The notes: generated from the sequence alone by a model not told the origin. A stretch of 64,000 nt of DNA from Pyxicephalus adspersus (GCF_032062135.1 NC_092860.1:2031100-2095099), one strand, 5' to 3'. Shown: positions 36,266 to 49,151, counted from the stretch's first letter. Numbers and translations are program-made.

Positions 36266-37775
36266 CCTCTTCTTTTTTTACGGCTACACCCCTGATGCTG
36301 GGGCATTCTCTAGGGGGGCAGGAAGGTTTAGAAGCAAATTTGTATAATGCCTGAACATGCACTTCATGCAGTCTGCAGGATTTAATAGCAGGGCAACATT
36401 TAAAGCTCTTCTAGAAGTGGCACTAATGGCGCAGTGCCCTGAGTTCAAAGAGTTTATAGTAGAGCGGCCAGTGAAGAAAACGTGGATACGAAGAAAAAGC
36501 TTTTGCAGTCCAAAGAAAGCATTTTCCACAAGAGATTCAGGCTTTGAACTGAGTTACAACACACATTGCCCAATCATACAAGCGGAGTAAGAATATTACA
36601 TATACACCAGGAGGACACGATTAATGAGCCCCCAATGTGCGCCAGCAAGATGTATAACAGCTGGATCAAAGCTCTTCCAGGGCTAATGCAAAGCAGGCAT
36701 ACAGTGTTTCCAGCTGTGATTCCATTGGATTTTACTGCATGTTCTGTGAACATTGGAACCAGCTTGTCATAGACAATATATGAAGTAAGATACTTTCCAG
36801 CTGGATAATCTCCGGAGTGCTGTATTTTCTAGCACTGTCGTAACTTATGTATATATCTTTCTGTTAAAGAACGTCTCCATGCAACAGGCCTGAACCAATA
36901 TTCTGACTACTTTGTCAAATGCTTTGAAAGGAATGAAAATTTAAGAGTATATGTGGAGCTGTGTTTTAACAAACTCAAGAGGTCATTTGAGCCCGGGCCA
37001 TGTCCTAGTGGCAGGAATATTTGTGCTAAGCAATGGTCCTACAAGAGTCTGATATCTTACCCAACGTTGTCCGTATAGTTCCAGCAAAGTGAGGAGGCAG
37101 CTCGGCATACAGAGCTCCACTTTAATAGGTAACCCACCAAAAAATATCAATGCCTTTTTTTACCTTTACACACATACATGTATATAATAATAGTATGTAT
37201 ATATAATAACAAGGACATCAGCACTATGAGAAATGGTAGCCTTATATATTACAAGCAAAAGTCTCCTTTGAGGGCCCATGCATACTTTTTCATGAGTGCT
37301 AATGAACAATTTTTGCACACATGCTCCATTAGGCATTCTATTTTCTCTAATTAATCAGAAAATCCTCAAATGTTCATAAACCATTATTTTAAATATTTTT
37401 TATACTACTTTACTATACTACTACTAAAGTCACCTAACAAGTCATATCATGTGTTGGGTCTTTTACATTTTTGGTGAATGAGTCAGAAAGCAGCCGTAAT
37501 GAATAAAAAATGCCATTGTGATGTTTTTATATAAGTGGACCCAGGACACCTTGCACTCATGCTATGTTCTCAGTCTTTTAGACAGAGAACCTGGTGATCC
37601 TGGGCTTCAGTTGACCTGGAAGACTGAGGGCATCTTGTGGCAAAAAGAGGGTATTACAAGGGATGGCTCTGGATTGATTATATCTTTTTAGAGGTTTCAT
37701 TACACTTTTATGGAGCATTAAAATAAAAAAAATCTGGAGTTGACATTTAATATACATGCCTTCTATTTCTATATG

Positions 37776-37786
37776 TACACACACAC

Positions 37787-37832
<46 letters not shown>

Positions 37833-37850
37833 ATATAAAATTTTTTTATA

Positions 37851-37890
<40 letters not shown>
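37776..37890 (+). repeat. Compound microsatellite (AC)n (AT)n (TG)n (TA)n
   Basis: (AC) at 37777-37787, (AT) to 37802, (TG) at 37803-37830, then TA-rich with (TA) at about 37857-37884. The AC and TG halves face each other and can pair, forming a hairpin. Confidence 0.95.
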
Positions 37891-37891
<1 letters not shown>

Positions 37892-37936
37892 ACCTGCACC
37901 CAGTACCTGCACAGGAACTTTTTATTTCCCTTTATG

Positions 37937-38147
37937 GGCCTGATTTAATAAAGCTCTCCAAGACTGGTGAAAAAAAGATTATCATAGGAGAACATAGCTG
38001 ATCCAGCCAACTTGGAAGGAATCTGGTCCAGAATTGAAATCATTGGCAACTAACAACAAACAATTTTTAGGAAATCAATAGATGGATCTCCCAGTTTGTC
38101 CAATGATAGTCTATGTTATCCAGCCTTGGAGAGCTTTAATAAATCAT
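37937..38147. mobile_element. Palindromic MITE, family D, variant subfamily
   Basis: Outer ends match the family (cctgatttaataaagctctc and ggagagctttaataaatca), but the arm reads gattatcataggagaacata instead of the tcatcagtgaagctgg block. It is closer to the 48411 copy. Confidence 0.8.
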
Positions 38148-40156
38148 CATTACCTTTATGTGTGTTAGAGTGCTATTCAATATACACAGCAACACACACA
38201 TGCCACAGATTACCTTGAGTTAAAATGATAATGTTAATGTATGTGAAAATTGAGTCAAAGTGTTTTCTTTGTTATCTTTCTTTGTGAAAACAGATGAAAG
38301 AAGAATGTTTACTGTTTGGCTTTATTTCTATGTGTGTATTTGTCTTCGTGCACACTTTGTGGGTGTTGATGTTTCCTGTGTGTTTCCATGTTTGCATGTC
38401 TAATGTAGCTGCATAATTATTATCACTTTTTGCATTTACTGATAAATCATGTTAGGTTATTTTTGTTACCTGATTGTAAAAACACATCTTGTTGTTCTAA
38501 TAAACTGCCTTTAATACCTTTCTAAACTCAAAAATTAGGATGCAGCTCAGGTGTTCACACGTTACTGAAAAACTGCTGAAATAAAAAGATCGGCTTTACA
38601 TCCAGAGAGTTAGAATTCTTTAGAATGAGTTCAGCAATGGTATCCTACATAACTCCCAGTGGTGGGTCCACTTTAAAGCCATTATCCTACAAAGCAGAAT
38701 CTGTGTACATAAACAAGTTGCAAATAGACACCTGAAGTTTGTAACTGCAAACACAACTGCATAGACAACCCAAAACCGGTCTCAGTGCACCCTATACCAA
38801 TTCCTGAATTGTACTCTACAATACTGATACTCGTACAAAGACATTACACTGGACACCAGCCATTCATCAAACTAAGACTCTTTGCCTATAAAGGATTTCA
38901 ATTACAGCTCAGTAAATGAAAAAGCCATTTATTAAATCATCACTGTAGGAAAACTTTAGCTCACCAAGAAGAAATTTAGTTACCGGACATATGCCATAGA
39001 GAAGAACAAGAGCTGGAGACTCGGATGACTTAGCAATAAACTGTGCAGCACAACCACAAAAACTCTACTGGAAGAATAAAACACAAAACAACTTTTTATC
39101 TTTACTCCCCAAAAAATACATCAAACTGTGTCTGTAAAAAAATAAAAAAATAAAGCAAAATATGCAGAGGAAAAAGGAATTTTAGGATATCAAAGCTGAC
39201 CTTGCTGGAATTTAGGTCCAATCTTTATTCTATTTGTGCAGTTCCTGAGAACGCAGCTATCACCTAAAGTCAAAAATTAGGACTTGTTTACTACGACTGT
39301 GCAAAGGGATTGAGGATACCCCCAGCTACTAAAGTGCATCTATCTTCAGCGGGTGGAAGACTTCCAAAGAAATGCTGAGTGACCGCTATGGGTGACCGCA
39401 TCATACACATCGCTTTTTTGTCTTTTATAAAAAGAACTCATTTATCAAAGCTGAACATTTAAATGTGAACATTCCACAGTGCCTAGCTAGCAAACAAACT
39501 CTTAACAAGTATTTGAATACATTTAATTTGTTTTTTGGATTTTAAATTTTGCAAATTCTCTAATTGCAAGCAAAATAGAAAATAATAGGTAGCCAAAAAA
39601 TATAACCCATAACACACTATTGTATAAGTAGTATCTAAAATAAATACATGTCATTTGTTACATATGTTGCTGTAGGACATTTCAAACTACTCACATTATA
39701 AATGGTTCAAAAAGTTTCTTTTGATCTGATATCAATTATTAAATGCCCTTTTTCAGAATGTATTTTAGAAATGCAGAACAAATACAAAATCATTGAAATC
39801 ATCTGCAGAAATAAAATAATACGATGTGCAAATAAATCCGCATCCTATGAAGGGACAAATACAAAAAGCAAAACTGGATGCAGAAATTGCAACTTTTTAT
39901 TTTTTTTTAAAGTATTGCTTGAGAGAGTTGATTGCTCCAGTGAACAACATGAGATCCTTACCTTTCCATAGCCAGACTGCAACTGAACTGAGTCAGACTC
40001 ATGTACAAAAAAAATCTGCCAGTGGATGCAAATCACACACACTGTAAGGGGCTGTCTTCAAACTGCAGGCTGGTTTGCAGGGGAAATCAGTTAGGGACAG
40101 AGTGTAAATGTACAACCCATGAGAAATTTGCCTTCTTATCTACATACATGGGAGAT
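38148..40156. other. Non-coding stretch
   Basis: No gene or recognised repeat; scattered A-rich runs. Confidence 0.45.
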
Positions 40157-40164
40157 ACATAACG

Positions 40165-40900
40165 CAGCGGTCGCCAACCTTTCAGACCTCACGGAGCACT
40201 AAATTCATCATTTTAAATCCCACGAACCAATAATATTAATTGTTTTAAAAAGATTAATACATTTGTAAATTAATGATCCTCCTAATGGTGCTGACAAGGA
40301 CTGTGGCGGCTCTGATTCATTGATCAGCTCACGGTTAAGTGAAGTATTACTATTGTTACTATTATCATTAGTTGCATTATCCTTGGTATTACTAAAGAAA
40401 TGCAAAATATTAGTTTGCTTTTTCCCGCTCATTATGGGTTTATTTCATTCTAAGACCAAACAAGAAATGATAGTTATCAAAGTCAAGCTATTTGATGCCA
40501 TTAAATATAACAGGTAAAGAAAATACACAGCTAAGGTCACACTTACCTAAAAGAGCATCTGAGAAATAAACAAATAAAATAAAAAAATTGAAGGACAATC
40601 GGTATTGGGGGAGTGGGGTGACTGTTGTAATGGTGGAGACAATACTGAAGCGTACGGCTCGGCAATGGTTGCCTTAACACTACACTGACGTCACGCTGCG
40701 CCGCCCTTGTGTTTCCGTCTCTAGTACAGTTTGTGAATTTAGTGCAATATAAAGGTGAATATTTTTATTCAGAAAAAAGAATTTATTAAAATATTATTTT
40801 TGTTTTATTAATAATAAAACATAAAAAATGCAAATAATGTCCAAACTTTTCTGTGGACCACCAAAATTTTCTCATGGACCACTGGTTGGCGACCATGGCA
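40165..40900 (+). mobile_element. Non-autonomous hAT element, family A, copy 2
   Basis: Collinear with the 16997 copy over its whole length, same orientation, with diverged bases and small indels. The left terminus CAGCGGTCGCCAACC is perfect; the right end is slightly altered (gaccatgg) and the flanking duplication is no longer clear. TGACGTCA is kept at 40686-40693. Confidence 0.9.
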
Positions 40901-41871
40901 TTAATAGATTCCTTTTTTTCTTTTTTTTTATATGTAATAGCTTTGTTCTTTTAGTTCATACAATATAGGAATATGGACGCTAAATCACCTACTAGGTATG
41001 GAATAGTACATTCGGACACTTTGATACATTGTAGCATAACTCCTAAAACTCTAAAATGTTAACAAAGAATGTATTTGCATTTTTTTATTGCAGTATTTTG
41101 CAAAGACCTGAATTCAAATTGGATCAGCCTGTTGCAGGGCTGAAGTGGAAAAAGAAAAAAAAAACAGTACAAAGAGGTGTTGATATGGGAAAAAAGAAGA
41201 GTAGAAATCACAAACCCAGCACTGTGCTGCTTCTCCTTTCACTCAGTCATTGGCTGGTGCAGGTTCAGAATGATCCGAGCTCAGAGAAAGCTAGATGCAC
41301 CAGAAACACTCCAAAAGTAATTTAAGATAGAAAATCCTTCACTTAGGTCTTATATAGGGAATAAATAGAGACAACAACAAAAAAGTAAAAAATAGGACGA
41401 AGAGAGACTAGAAGGGTTTTCGGCATTAAGTATAGTGACAAAAAGTTATTTTACTATGTATATATTATGTATGCCATTAATACAATGAAAAAACGTACCC
41501 CTCCAGTCTCTCTTTGTTCTATTTTTTACTTGCAGTGGAAACAGTTAGACTGAAGGTGAAGATTGAAGCAAAAGTTTCTTTCATTATTTTCCTTTTAATT
41601 AATTACTTTTTTTTGTTAACTTTTTAAAAATTGTAAGCAGGGTAAGCTTTATGACTTAAATGAATTATGACTTAAATGAAAAATTTGTATCTTTGGTATG
41701 CTATAAAATCTAAAAATTTACATATTTTCACACTTCTTTAGCTAAATCATAACTAATAGTACAGACCCAAAATTAAGTGATCAAGTCTGCAGGTGAACAT
41801 AGTGGTAGGTGGTACAAATATAGCTGCTATACTAGTTTTAAATACTAACTCAGAAATATAGAGATATAGAG

Positions 41872-42068
41872 GCTGGATAGGATACACTTTCATCAGCGAA
41901 GCTGGGTAATCCAGCAAACCTGAAATGGATCTGGTCTAGGATTGAAAACAATTGCTAACAAATAGCTAATGGCCTTTAGGAAATCCATTCCAGGTTTGCT
42001 GGATCACCCAGCTTCACGGATGAAAGTGTATCCTCCTCAGCCTTGGAGAGCTTTATTAAATCAGGCCC
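41872..42068. mobile_element. Palindromic MITE, family D, copy with damaged left end
   Basis: The left end begins in gaggctggataggatacac, lacking the first 20 or so bases; the right end ggagagctttattaaatcag is intact. Confidence 0.85.
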
Positions 42069-42448
42069 AAACCCTTTGTTATGCATGTTACACACAAATA
42101 ATAAACACACTATTTAAAAAAAAATAAAAAAACTCTTCCCCTGAGACTTCTACTTCAATGTAAAAGATTACAAAAACAAAATAAGCAAAAACATGCAAAT
42201 TAAATAAAATTATCATTGTCTCATAAACAATAGAACCAAAAATTAAAATGGTTGTCCTGGGGACAAGAACAGGCTATGCACCAAAAAAAGCCAATGAATA
42301 TGAAAATGCAGATAATTAAAAATGCCAAAAAACAACTAAATGAGTAGAAGAATAATAAACTAATGCTTGGCACCAATATGGAGACCTCAAATGGAGAGAA
42401 ATTATATAAAAACATAATAAGGTAATAAAACATTTCTCAGCCTTTATT

Positions 42449-42721
42449 TTACTGCTTGTGTGCCAATGGGGGGATATTCTGTTCTGGAGATTGTTTGGAG
42501 AAAGACAAATCTCCAAAGTTAAGGAAATTACCATTAACGTATTCCTTTGTTAGAAAGGTCACAGGTATAGGTGGCACCGATAAATAATTCTTGGCTCTTT
42601 CCTTGGTGACAACTTTAACATTTTTCAAATTCCCTTCACTTTCTGAGAGGAAGAATCCCATCGGCAGGAGCACAGCAATAATAACTTTAAAAAGTTTTAC
42701 CCAGTACAAAAAGTCATAGAA
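42449..42721 (-). other. Open frame of about 90 codons, unrecognised, no proper start
   Basis: An open minus-strand frame from a stop near 42725 to a TAA at 42449. The first 25 residues are hydrophobic, then a mixed, protein-like stretch follows (K-N-V-K-V-V-T-K-E-R-A-K-N-Y then V-P-P-I-P-V-T-F-L). There is no ATG at the beginning; the first one is internal, at about residue 23. It could be an old exon, a piece of a retroelement, or chance. I recognise no family. Confidence 0.2.
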
Positions 42722-43438
42722 AAACTACCCAACGGAGATGAACAAAATCATGTTTTTTGTAAAGTGGTGAATAATAACAACCCCTGTCAGTGCTGATATC
42801 TTGTCCCAGCTGCAAAGATACAAACAAATATATAGAAATCTTCACATGAGGTTACATCAACAAGAAAAACCTGACAGATGTTTTACCTCTTTCTTGCCCT
42901 ATCCAAATCTAGGATACATTTTGTAGTTGAAGTTTGGCATTGTTAGACCCCTCATAGGTACATCTTGGGTGAATATATACATGCAGCCCTATCCACATTC
43001 TAAAAGCCTGGAAACCTTTCAATTAGACCTGGGAATCTCATATTTTCTCAGATCGGAAAGATCCAACAAAATCTGTTGGCAATTTATTGGGTTGTTTTCT
43101 ACATGTTTTTCAAGCTTCACGAACATGTAAGCCAAGTTTCAGAAATGACCATGGGGAAAGCTGAAAATAGGTTGTTTTTCATACAACATAACATTTTGAT
43201 TAAATAAATCTTTCTGTACCAATTACTCTCCATGCATTTAATAATAATTCTCTTGCAAGAACATGAGAATTTTTTTTCTAAGAACAGTTAAGCTACATTA
43301 CCAGGCAGAAACCCGAAGCTGTACAGTCCTTCACCTCTCTGGTTTCTCAGATACAGAACATGGCTCTGAATATATTATACCAATAAAGTAGAAATAAACC
43401 TTAACTGATTGATACTTAGGGGTCTGTTTACCAATGCA

Positions 43439-43675
43439 GCTGTTCTCAGCTGGGGTTTATTGGAACCCTAAAGTTTCTAAGAGTTTCATGGGCAATGGCC
43501 GACTGACCTGATCCGATGGTGGCGGCATTAATTCTGGATCCAACACCAATCCTTTCATTCTACCTGTAAGTGTAGGATTCAGACTATCGCTACAAGGTGG
43601 ATATTCTTCTTAATGAACACTTAATTTGTTTTAGCAAGGGTTCCCCAAAATCTGAAAAACACTTTGGGATGCATT
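43439..43675. mobile_element. Degraded hAT-like element
   Basis: It opens with cagctgttctcagctgggg and contains gagtttcatgggcaatggcc and, at the right, gcaagggttccccaaaatct. The pieces resemble those at 6836-6895 and the terminus at 19942. No clear flanking duplication. Confidence 0.4.
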
Positions 43676-44918
43676 TGTTAAATTAAATTTATTGTTAAAA
43701 AATTGGTCAACCTTGGAGCCAAATCATTGATTTTCAGATTTCTTAATGTTTATCATAAACAATTGACTTTTTGAATTTAAATTTCATATCAATAAATATT
43801 AATTATTGTTTTTATCCTTTCTTGCATTTCAGTTCCTCTGATCCCTTGCAGCTTCCTTGAAACACTAAATGACCACATGAACTCTAGGAATTGTTGCATA
43901 TCATTTCTTTGGGAGAGTGGATGGTGAAATTAGAGGGCTTTGGCTGTATGTGTGTACAAATGACCATTTTTGTAGTCGGCTTAGACGAACATGTGGCATG
44001 CTGTCAATAAATGAAAACAAAAATAAGACAGGAACAGAATGTTGTCACCCTACAAGAGAAATAGCTGAAAGAAGAACCTTAATGGAAGGATGGCCAGGTA
44101 TAAATTTATTGAAGGCTGAAGATTTCAACAATTAAATTAAAATAACATGTTAAAGCTTATATGAGATTTCAGCAATTGGGATTTTATACATTTTATGTAA
44201 TAATAATTATCTTTCACAACCGTGAGCCTTTTTCCTAAAATCATCTAAGCTATGTCACCAGCCCAGTACAATGCATTCCACGTCCTCGATTCTCAGACAC
44301 AGAACATGGCTCTTTTCGTTCCTGGCCATTAAGCACTTTGGGATCAACGGGTCATCCTCTGATCTTGGTGTTTTTAAGAAATGTTTATTTTTAACTCAGG
44401 AAATATAAATTGCCTTTAATCAAGCCTCATGCCGAGTTACATTGTTGACTTTTCATTTTGCTTCTACAGCTGTGCAAGGTCTTGCATTGCTTCTGGTAGG
44501 ACAGATTCTTTTCGGTTGATTTCAAAGAGCAATAGGCATGCACTTGACAAAAGAACATTTAAAGGCAGCTCTTGTTTAAAAAAGTTTTTTTTCAAAAAAA
44601 TGAACTGTCCAGCAGTTTTTATTTTAAAATGCAGCTCTTGCCTGCAAAGTAAGATGGTTTCTAACAATGTGCAAGTACTCAATGTTTGTTCACAGTAGAA
44701 GTCTGACAGGCTGCCAAGATTTCATATTAATCAGGGGGAGGGAGATGTGATTATAATGCCTCTGTTGTGAAGTTTGAAGATTATTTTCTTCACAGTGCCT
44801 GTAGTTGCAGATATTAGTGGGAGTTTGTCTTGGATGTTCCTTAAGAAAATTTGAATTGAAATGTACCTCACAGTGGGAAAATGTAGCAAAGGTTCATAGA
44901 AATGCAATAAAGAGAAAA

Positions 44919-45241
44919 GAGTCTCGATTCCTGAAATGTTTCACCAGTAATGCTTTCTCAGGGAATTTGGAGACAGGTAAGGGTATTATTATTATTATTA
45001 TATTATTATTGTTAGGTATTTCTAATGAATAAAAGTGTAGTAGGGATGGGAGTAGAGTTGGCGTCTTGGAGCCACAGAAAATTCTGGGATAACAGGTGTG
45101 GTTGCCAATAAGTTTGCACAGTAAGGATTAAAAAGAAGCAGGTGGAGGCAATCCATCCAGCTTCAAATTGCTCACTGCGTCTTACCTGTCTCCATCTCCC
45201 CTGAGAAAGCCTTTTCGGCAAACTATGTCAGGAGTCGAGAC
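44919..45241. mobile_element. Inverted-repeat element with a decayed hammerhead motif in each arm
   Basis: Arms of about 65 bp (44919-44983 and 45178-45241) are inverted copies of one another; both contain cttacctgtctcca and a CTGAGAA-AGC...(G)AAAC pattern flanked by gga(a/g)tcgagac. The left motif is on the minus strand, the right one on the plus strand. Both have A instead of G in the second core base of the GA pair, so they are probably inactive. The spacer starts with an (ATT)n run at 44984-45009. No coding sequence is visible inside. Confidence 0.5.
44984..45009 (+). repeat. (ATT)n microsatellite
   Basis: About eight ATT units with one interruption, directly inside the left arm of the 44919 inverted-repeat element. 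Confidence 0.9.
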
Positions 45242-45248
45242 AATCCTT

Positions 45249-45393
45249 GTTTTCCCACCTCTTAGATTGTAAGCTCTTCGGGGCAGGGTCCTCTCCTCCT
45301 GTGTCACTGTCTGTATCTGTCTGCAGCCCCTATTTATTGTACAGCACTGCGTAATATGTTGGCGCTATATAAATACTGTATAATAATAATGAT
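45249..45393 (+). mobile_element. L2-type LINE 3' tail
   Basis: tagattgtaagctcttcggg, then acagcactgcgtaatatgtt and ggcgctatataaatact, followed by AAT-rich microsatellite. This is the typical 3' end of frog and fish L2 elements and of SINEs that borrow it. Confidence 0.8.
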
Positions 45394-45582
45394 GATAATA
45401 TTATTTTCTCCTTATTGTATTTCTGAACCTTTGCTACATTTTTCCCACCTTACAAGTAGGGTACATTTACATTTATGTAAGTGGCAGGTGAACTCTGCCA
45501 AGCATATTTGTAAACACAATATTACCGTATTTTTCGACGTATAAGACGGAGGAAAATCTAGAAAAAAAGATTCTGAAAGATT

Positions 45583-45775
45583 ATTCCCCTTCTGATTACT
45601 CATGTGCCGTTCATACCGGTATTCCCCTTCTGATCACTCATGTGCCAATCAAATTCCCTTTTTGATCACTCTATGCCTTTTAAATTCCCTTTCTGATCAC
45701 TCTGTGTCATTCAAAATTCCTTTCTAAACACTCTGTCATTCAAATTCCCCTTCTGATCACTCTGTGCTTTTTTCC
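45583..45775 (+). repeat. Tandem repeat of about 35 bp, six diverged units
   Basis: Units share attccccttctgatcactc followed by tgtgccattcaa. It sits wholly inside the TA-flanked MITE. Confidence 0.8.
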
Positions 45776-45799
45776 ACTGTACGGCAGTTAGGACAGGGA

Positions 45800-45817
45800 A
45801 CAGCAGGTGGCGCTGTG
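45800..45817 (+). promoter_or_regulatory. Strong CTCF core motif match
   Basis: acagcaggtggcgctgtg fits the known vertebrate CTCF core. It lies inside the TA-flanked MITE at 45525-46038, so it was brought in by, or arose in, a mobile element. Occupancy is unknown. Confidence 0.4.
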
Positions 45818-46040
45818 CCGGCTTCTTTCGCTCTGCTTTACAGACAGGAGAAGACACGTGCTGCTGCCAGAGAGAAGAGGAGACAGACGCTGCTGCAGCC
45901 AGAGACACACGCAGGATCGGGTATCGGGTGAGTATATTATTTTAATTATTTTACCACACCTTTGTCGTATAGGACGCACTAACTTTTCCCCCCAGTTTTG
46001 GGGAAGAAAAAGTGCGTCTTATATGGCAAAAAATACGGTA

Positions 46041-48410
46041 TATTTGCCAAGAAAAACTTTTTTTTCCTTTAAACCCTTTGGCTCTAAAGCAAGAAAAAAC
46101 TATTGATTTTTTTTTCTATTTTAATGTACACTACAGAATGCATGCTATGTACAATTTACCTTATTCTTCACATACTATGAATAAAACTCCCCCAGGCCAA
46201 TGCAAGGAGTTACATAATGAGTGGTCAGTGTGGGGCCCAGAAGAAGCGGCAAAGGAGATTATGTAAACTGCAAATAGAGCAGGGATCAAAGCCCTGACTT
46301 GTCACCTATGGAGGAGTAACACCCTCAAAGAAGTCTACCTAATCTGCAAACTTGAACAATATGGTGAAAGTCCATCCGTCCCATGTGGAACTTACTTGAC
46401 CTAATTTGGTAAAGTTATGTCCACACTTGTCATGAGGTTGCAGCACATTTACCATGTTGCCATTTGCCAGGAAACTGATTCCTCTGGGGAAATGCTACAT
46501 ATAGGACCTGATTTATTAAAGTTCTCCAGGGCTCGAGAGAATACACTTTCATCAATGAAGCTGGGTGATACAACAAACCTGGAATGGATTTCCTAAATGT
46601 CATTAGCTATTTGTAAGCAAATGTTTTAAATTCTGGACCAGATCCATTCCAGGTTTGCTTCACTGGTGAAAGTGTATTCACTCCAGCCTTAGAAAACTTT
46701 AATAAATCAGGGCCATGGTGTCTCCCATTGGCAGCCTAATAGAAAATGGGCAGTGAGCAGTACTGTAGATGTTCTTTAAGAACCAACGTGGTGGTGTGGG
46801 CGAAAGGCTGCCAAGGTGCCAGCCAGCAAGAGCCGTGTGGGATCGATCGATCACGAAACTGAACCTGCTTTAATAGTATGGGCATATTTAGTTTAACAGT
46901 ATTAAAATTAGGTCCCGTGCCCAGTTAGATAAGGACTATGTAGTAGGAGTAGACAGAAAGCATTGAAGGCAAAGTGTTTCGATATTAGTTATTTTCAGAA
47001 GGTCCGTAAATATTGTCCCCAAATTTCTCCTGGACAGGTTTGCTTGGAAACCTTTACATGGGATTCTAAATCATTTGCATCCTGGGATTTGTTAGGTGCC
47101 TTACTAATAAAACGTGCAATGTTAAACTTTATATATTCAAACAATTTATTCGTTTACAAAATTCTTAAAAAAATAATCTTCATAAAACATAGAGCTATTT
47201 GTGCATATGTTACAATTTTATCAAAAAAGTGTCTGTAACCAATCATATAGTTTTGAACATTCCATACAAATTAGAGTTTAAATTCTTAACGCGTTTCACC
47301 CGAAGCTTTACATGGAACTAAAAGCAAAATGATAAATAATATATAAGATGCAGTCTGTCTGTAGCAGTAGCTTTTATTTCTTTGTGCCCCTCTGTAACAT
47401 AGCCATGTTATCTGTTGATCCTTCTATCAAGTCTGATATTACAAAATTGTCTATAACTGAGCAAGTTGTTTAGCAATAGTTGAGATAAACCATTTAACCC
47501 TGACAATAGTCATCTGTTATTCATTTAGGTTAAACATTCATTGCAAAAGGAGAAACAAATGTTGCTGTAACTGCCTAATAAGTTTTACTTATCCTTTAAT
47601 TTGTTATTCATTTCTCTATCGAAATCTACTACTTTGTCTAACACTCTCCTATGTCCAAGGGCTACATTCCTCCTCCATAATTACAGGGCAGTGATTGTAG
47701 CCACCCTAAGACAGTAAGTACATTAATGTCCAGATTACCAGGTTGAAATAAAGTGAAAAATACCTAAAAATAAGATATCTAAGAAATGGTGTGGTGAAAC
47801 ATAATTAACTTTTCTTTTGGGATGTAGATACACTTTAAAATAGTACTGTCATTTAAAAAAGAGAAATATATATATAACTGCTACAGGAGCCACGTTCAAA
47901 AGAAGGACACAAAATTAACCCTATGTAAAATTTATGTTAAAAAATAATATACTTGGCTTCTTTTATTATCTCTACATCATGTGGAATGTCTATTACAATA
48001 AAAACGTTTGATGCTATTAGTCTGCTTCAATACCCTTCTGTTGGACAGTAATGACAAGATACATTTGTAATGCCTGAATTACATCTTTAAAAGTTTTTTT
48101 TTTCCTTTTCTTCTACTGAACAATGCAGGAAGCCGGCTGACTCAATCGCAGGCTTTGTTGTTTAATGATTGAAAGAAATGATTCCATGATACGTGACATG
48201 AAATAATCGTTATTCAGTGAAAATATGACTTTAGTAAGGAAATAATCATACTTTCTGAAAGAAAAATTAAAGCTCATTGTTGGTGCCAAAATACAGCTAT
48301 TGTTTATGCAGAAATAAGAAAGGCTGAACTGACTCAGGGGGTTGGGGAAAGGGAAGAGCAGGGTAGCTTTAGGTCAGTGCCAGTAAAACCGTCCTGCATT
48401 TGCTGCAAAG
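46041..48410. other. Non-coding stretch
   Basis: Holds the palindromic MITE at 46504 and a decayed hammerhead-like remnant at 47281-47325 (minus). No gene seen. Confidence 0.45.
46504..46713. mobile_element. Palindromic MITE, family D, copy
   Basis: cctgatttattaaagttctc at the left and actttaataaatcagggcc at the right, with tacactttcatcaatgaagc in the left arm. The right arm has a short deletion around gtttgcttcac. Confidence 0.87.
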
Positions 48411-48675
48411 GATCTGATTTATTAAAGCTCTCCAAGACTGGAGAAAATAGACTATAAAGGGAAAATTTGGGTTATCCAGCAAACCTGGAATGGATCTAGT
48501 CCAGGATTGAAAACATTTGCCAACAAATAGAAATTTAGTTTTAGGAAATTCATTCTAGGTCTGCTGGATTACCCAGGTTCTCCCATAATTATCTAGCTAG
48601 CCCTTATTCCAATTCACTATTCTTCCAACAGAATAAAAAGACTTTTCCAGTATTTGAGAGCTATAATAAATCAGG
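48411..48675. mobile_element. Palindromic MITE, family D, variant with 45-bp insert
   Basis: Ends tctgatttattaaagctctc and gagctataataaatcaggcc. The right arm holds an extra segment (about 48587-48640) between tctcccataattat and cttttccag. Confidence 0.8.
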
Positions 48676-48827
48676 CCAAATACATAACTGTGTTTGTATG
48701 TTTTATTTTTTTATGTTGGAAGAATAGATGATTTGAATGAGGGCTAGCGTGGTCTATCTCCACCATTTAGCTTTCCCAGGTCTAAGTCGATTCCTATAGG
48801 TTTTCTGTGGTGAGATCGTTTTCTAAA

Positions 48828-49151
48828 CAGCAGTCACCAAATGGTAGAAAATGTTGTGGGACGGCAGCTCTGGCTGGTGCGCCCCCGAGCATGGTGAGGA
48901 GAAGGACCCTGCATGGGGGACGCGCCGGTCAGAGCCGCAGACCATGGTCCCAGGATAGTTCCCAGGCTCGGGGAAGTGGGCGGGCTGTGTCCCTGGACAC
49001 ATCCCGCCCACTCTCCTATTGCAGGCTCTATGATGGGAGAGTGGGCAGATTGTGTCCAGGGACCTTTGAATGACATGCGGCCCCCGCGCATGTGCAGTCG
49101 GTAGCCCGAGATTTAGGTGGTCTTTGGGACTGAAAAGGTTGGCGATCACTG
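48828..49151 (+). mobile_element. hAT-like non-autonomous element, family C
   Basis: Ends cagcagtcaccaaa and ggttggcgatcactg. The 7-bp direct repeat ttctaaa lies on both sides (48821-48827 and 49152-49158). The interior contains ggagaaggaccctgcatgg and an inverted pair built on gtgtcc and ctctccta/tgggagagtgggc. Open frames over it are not genes. Confidence 0.8.

Larger units (their letters stand above)
45525..46038. mobile_element. TA-flanked MITE, family E, with internal tandem repeat
   Basis: Terminal repeats: ccgtatttttcgacgtataa at the left; the right end read inversely is ccgtattttttgccatataa. TA dinucleotides flank it (45523-45524 and 46039-46040). It is 514 bp, contains the tandem repeat at 45583-45775 and no transposase. 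Confidence 0.8.
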
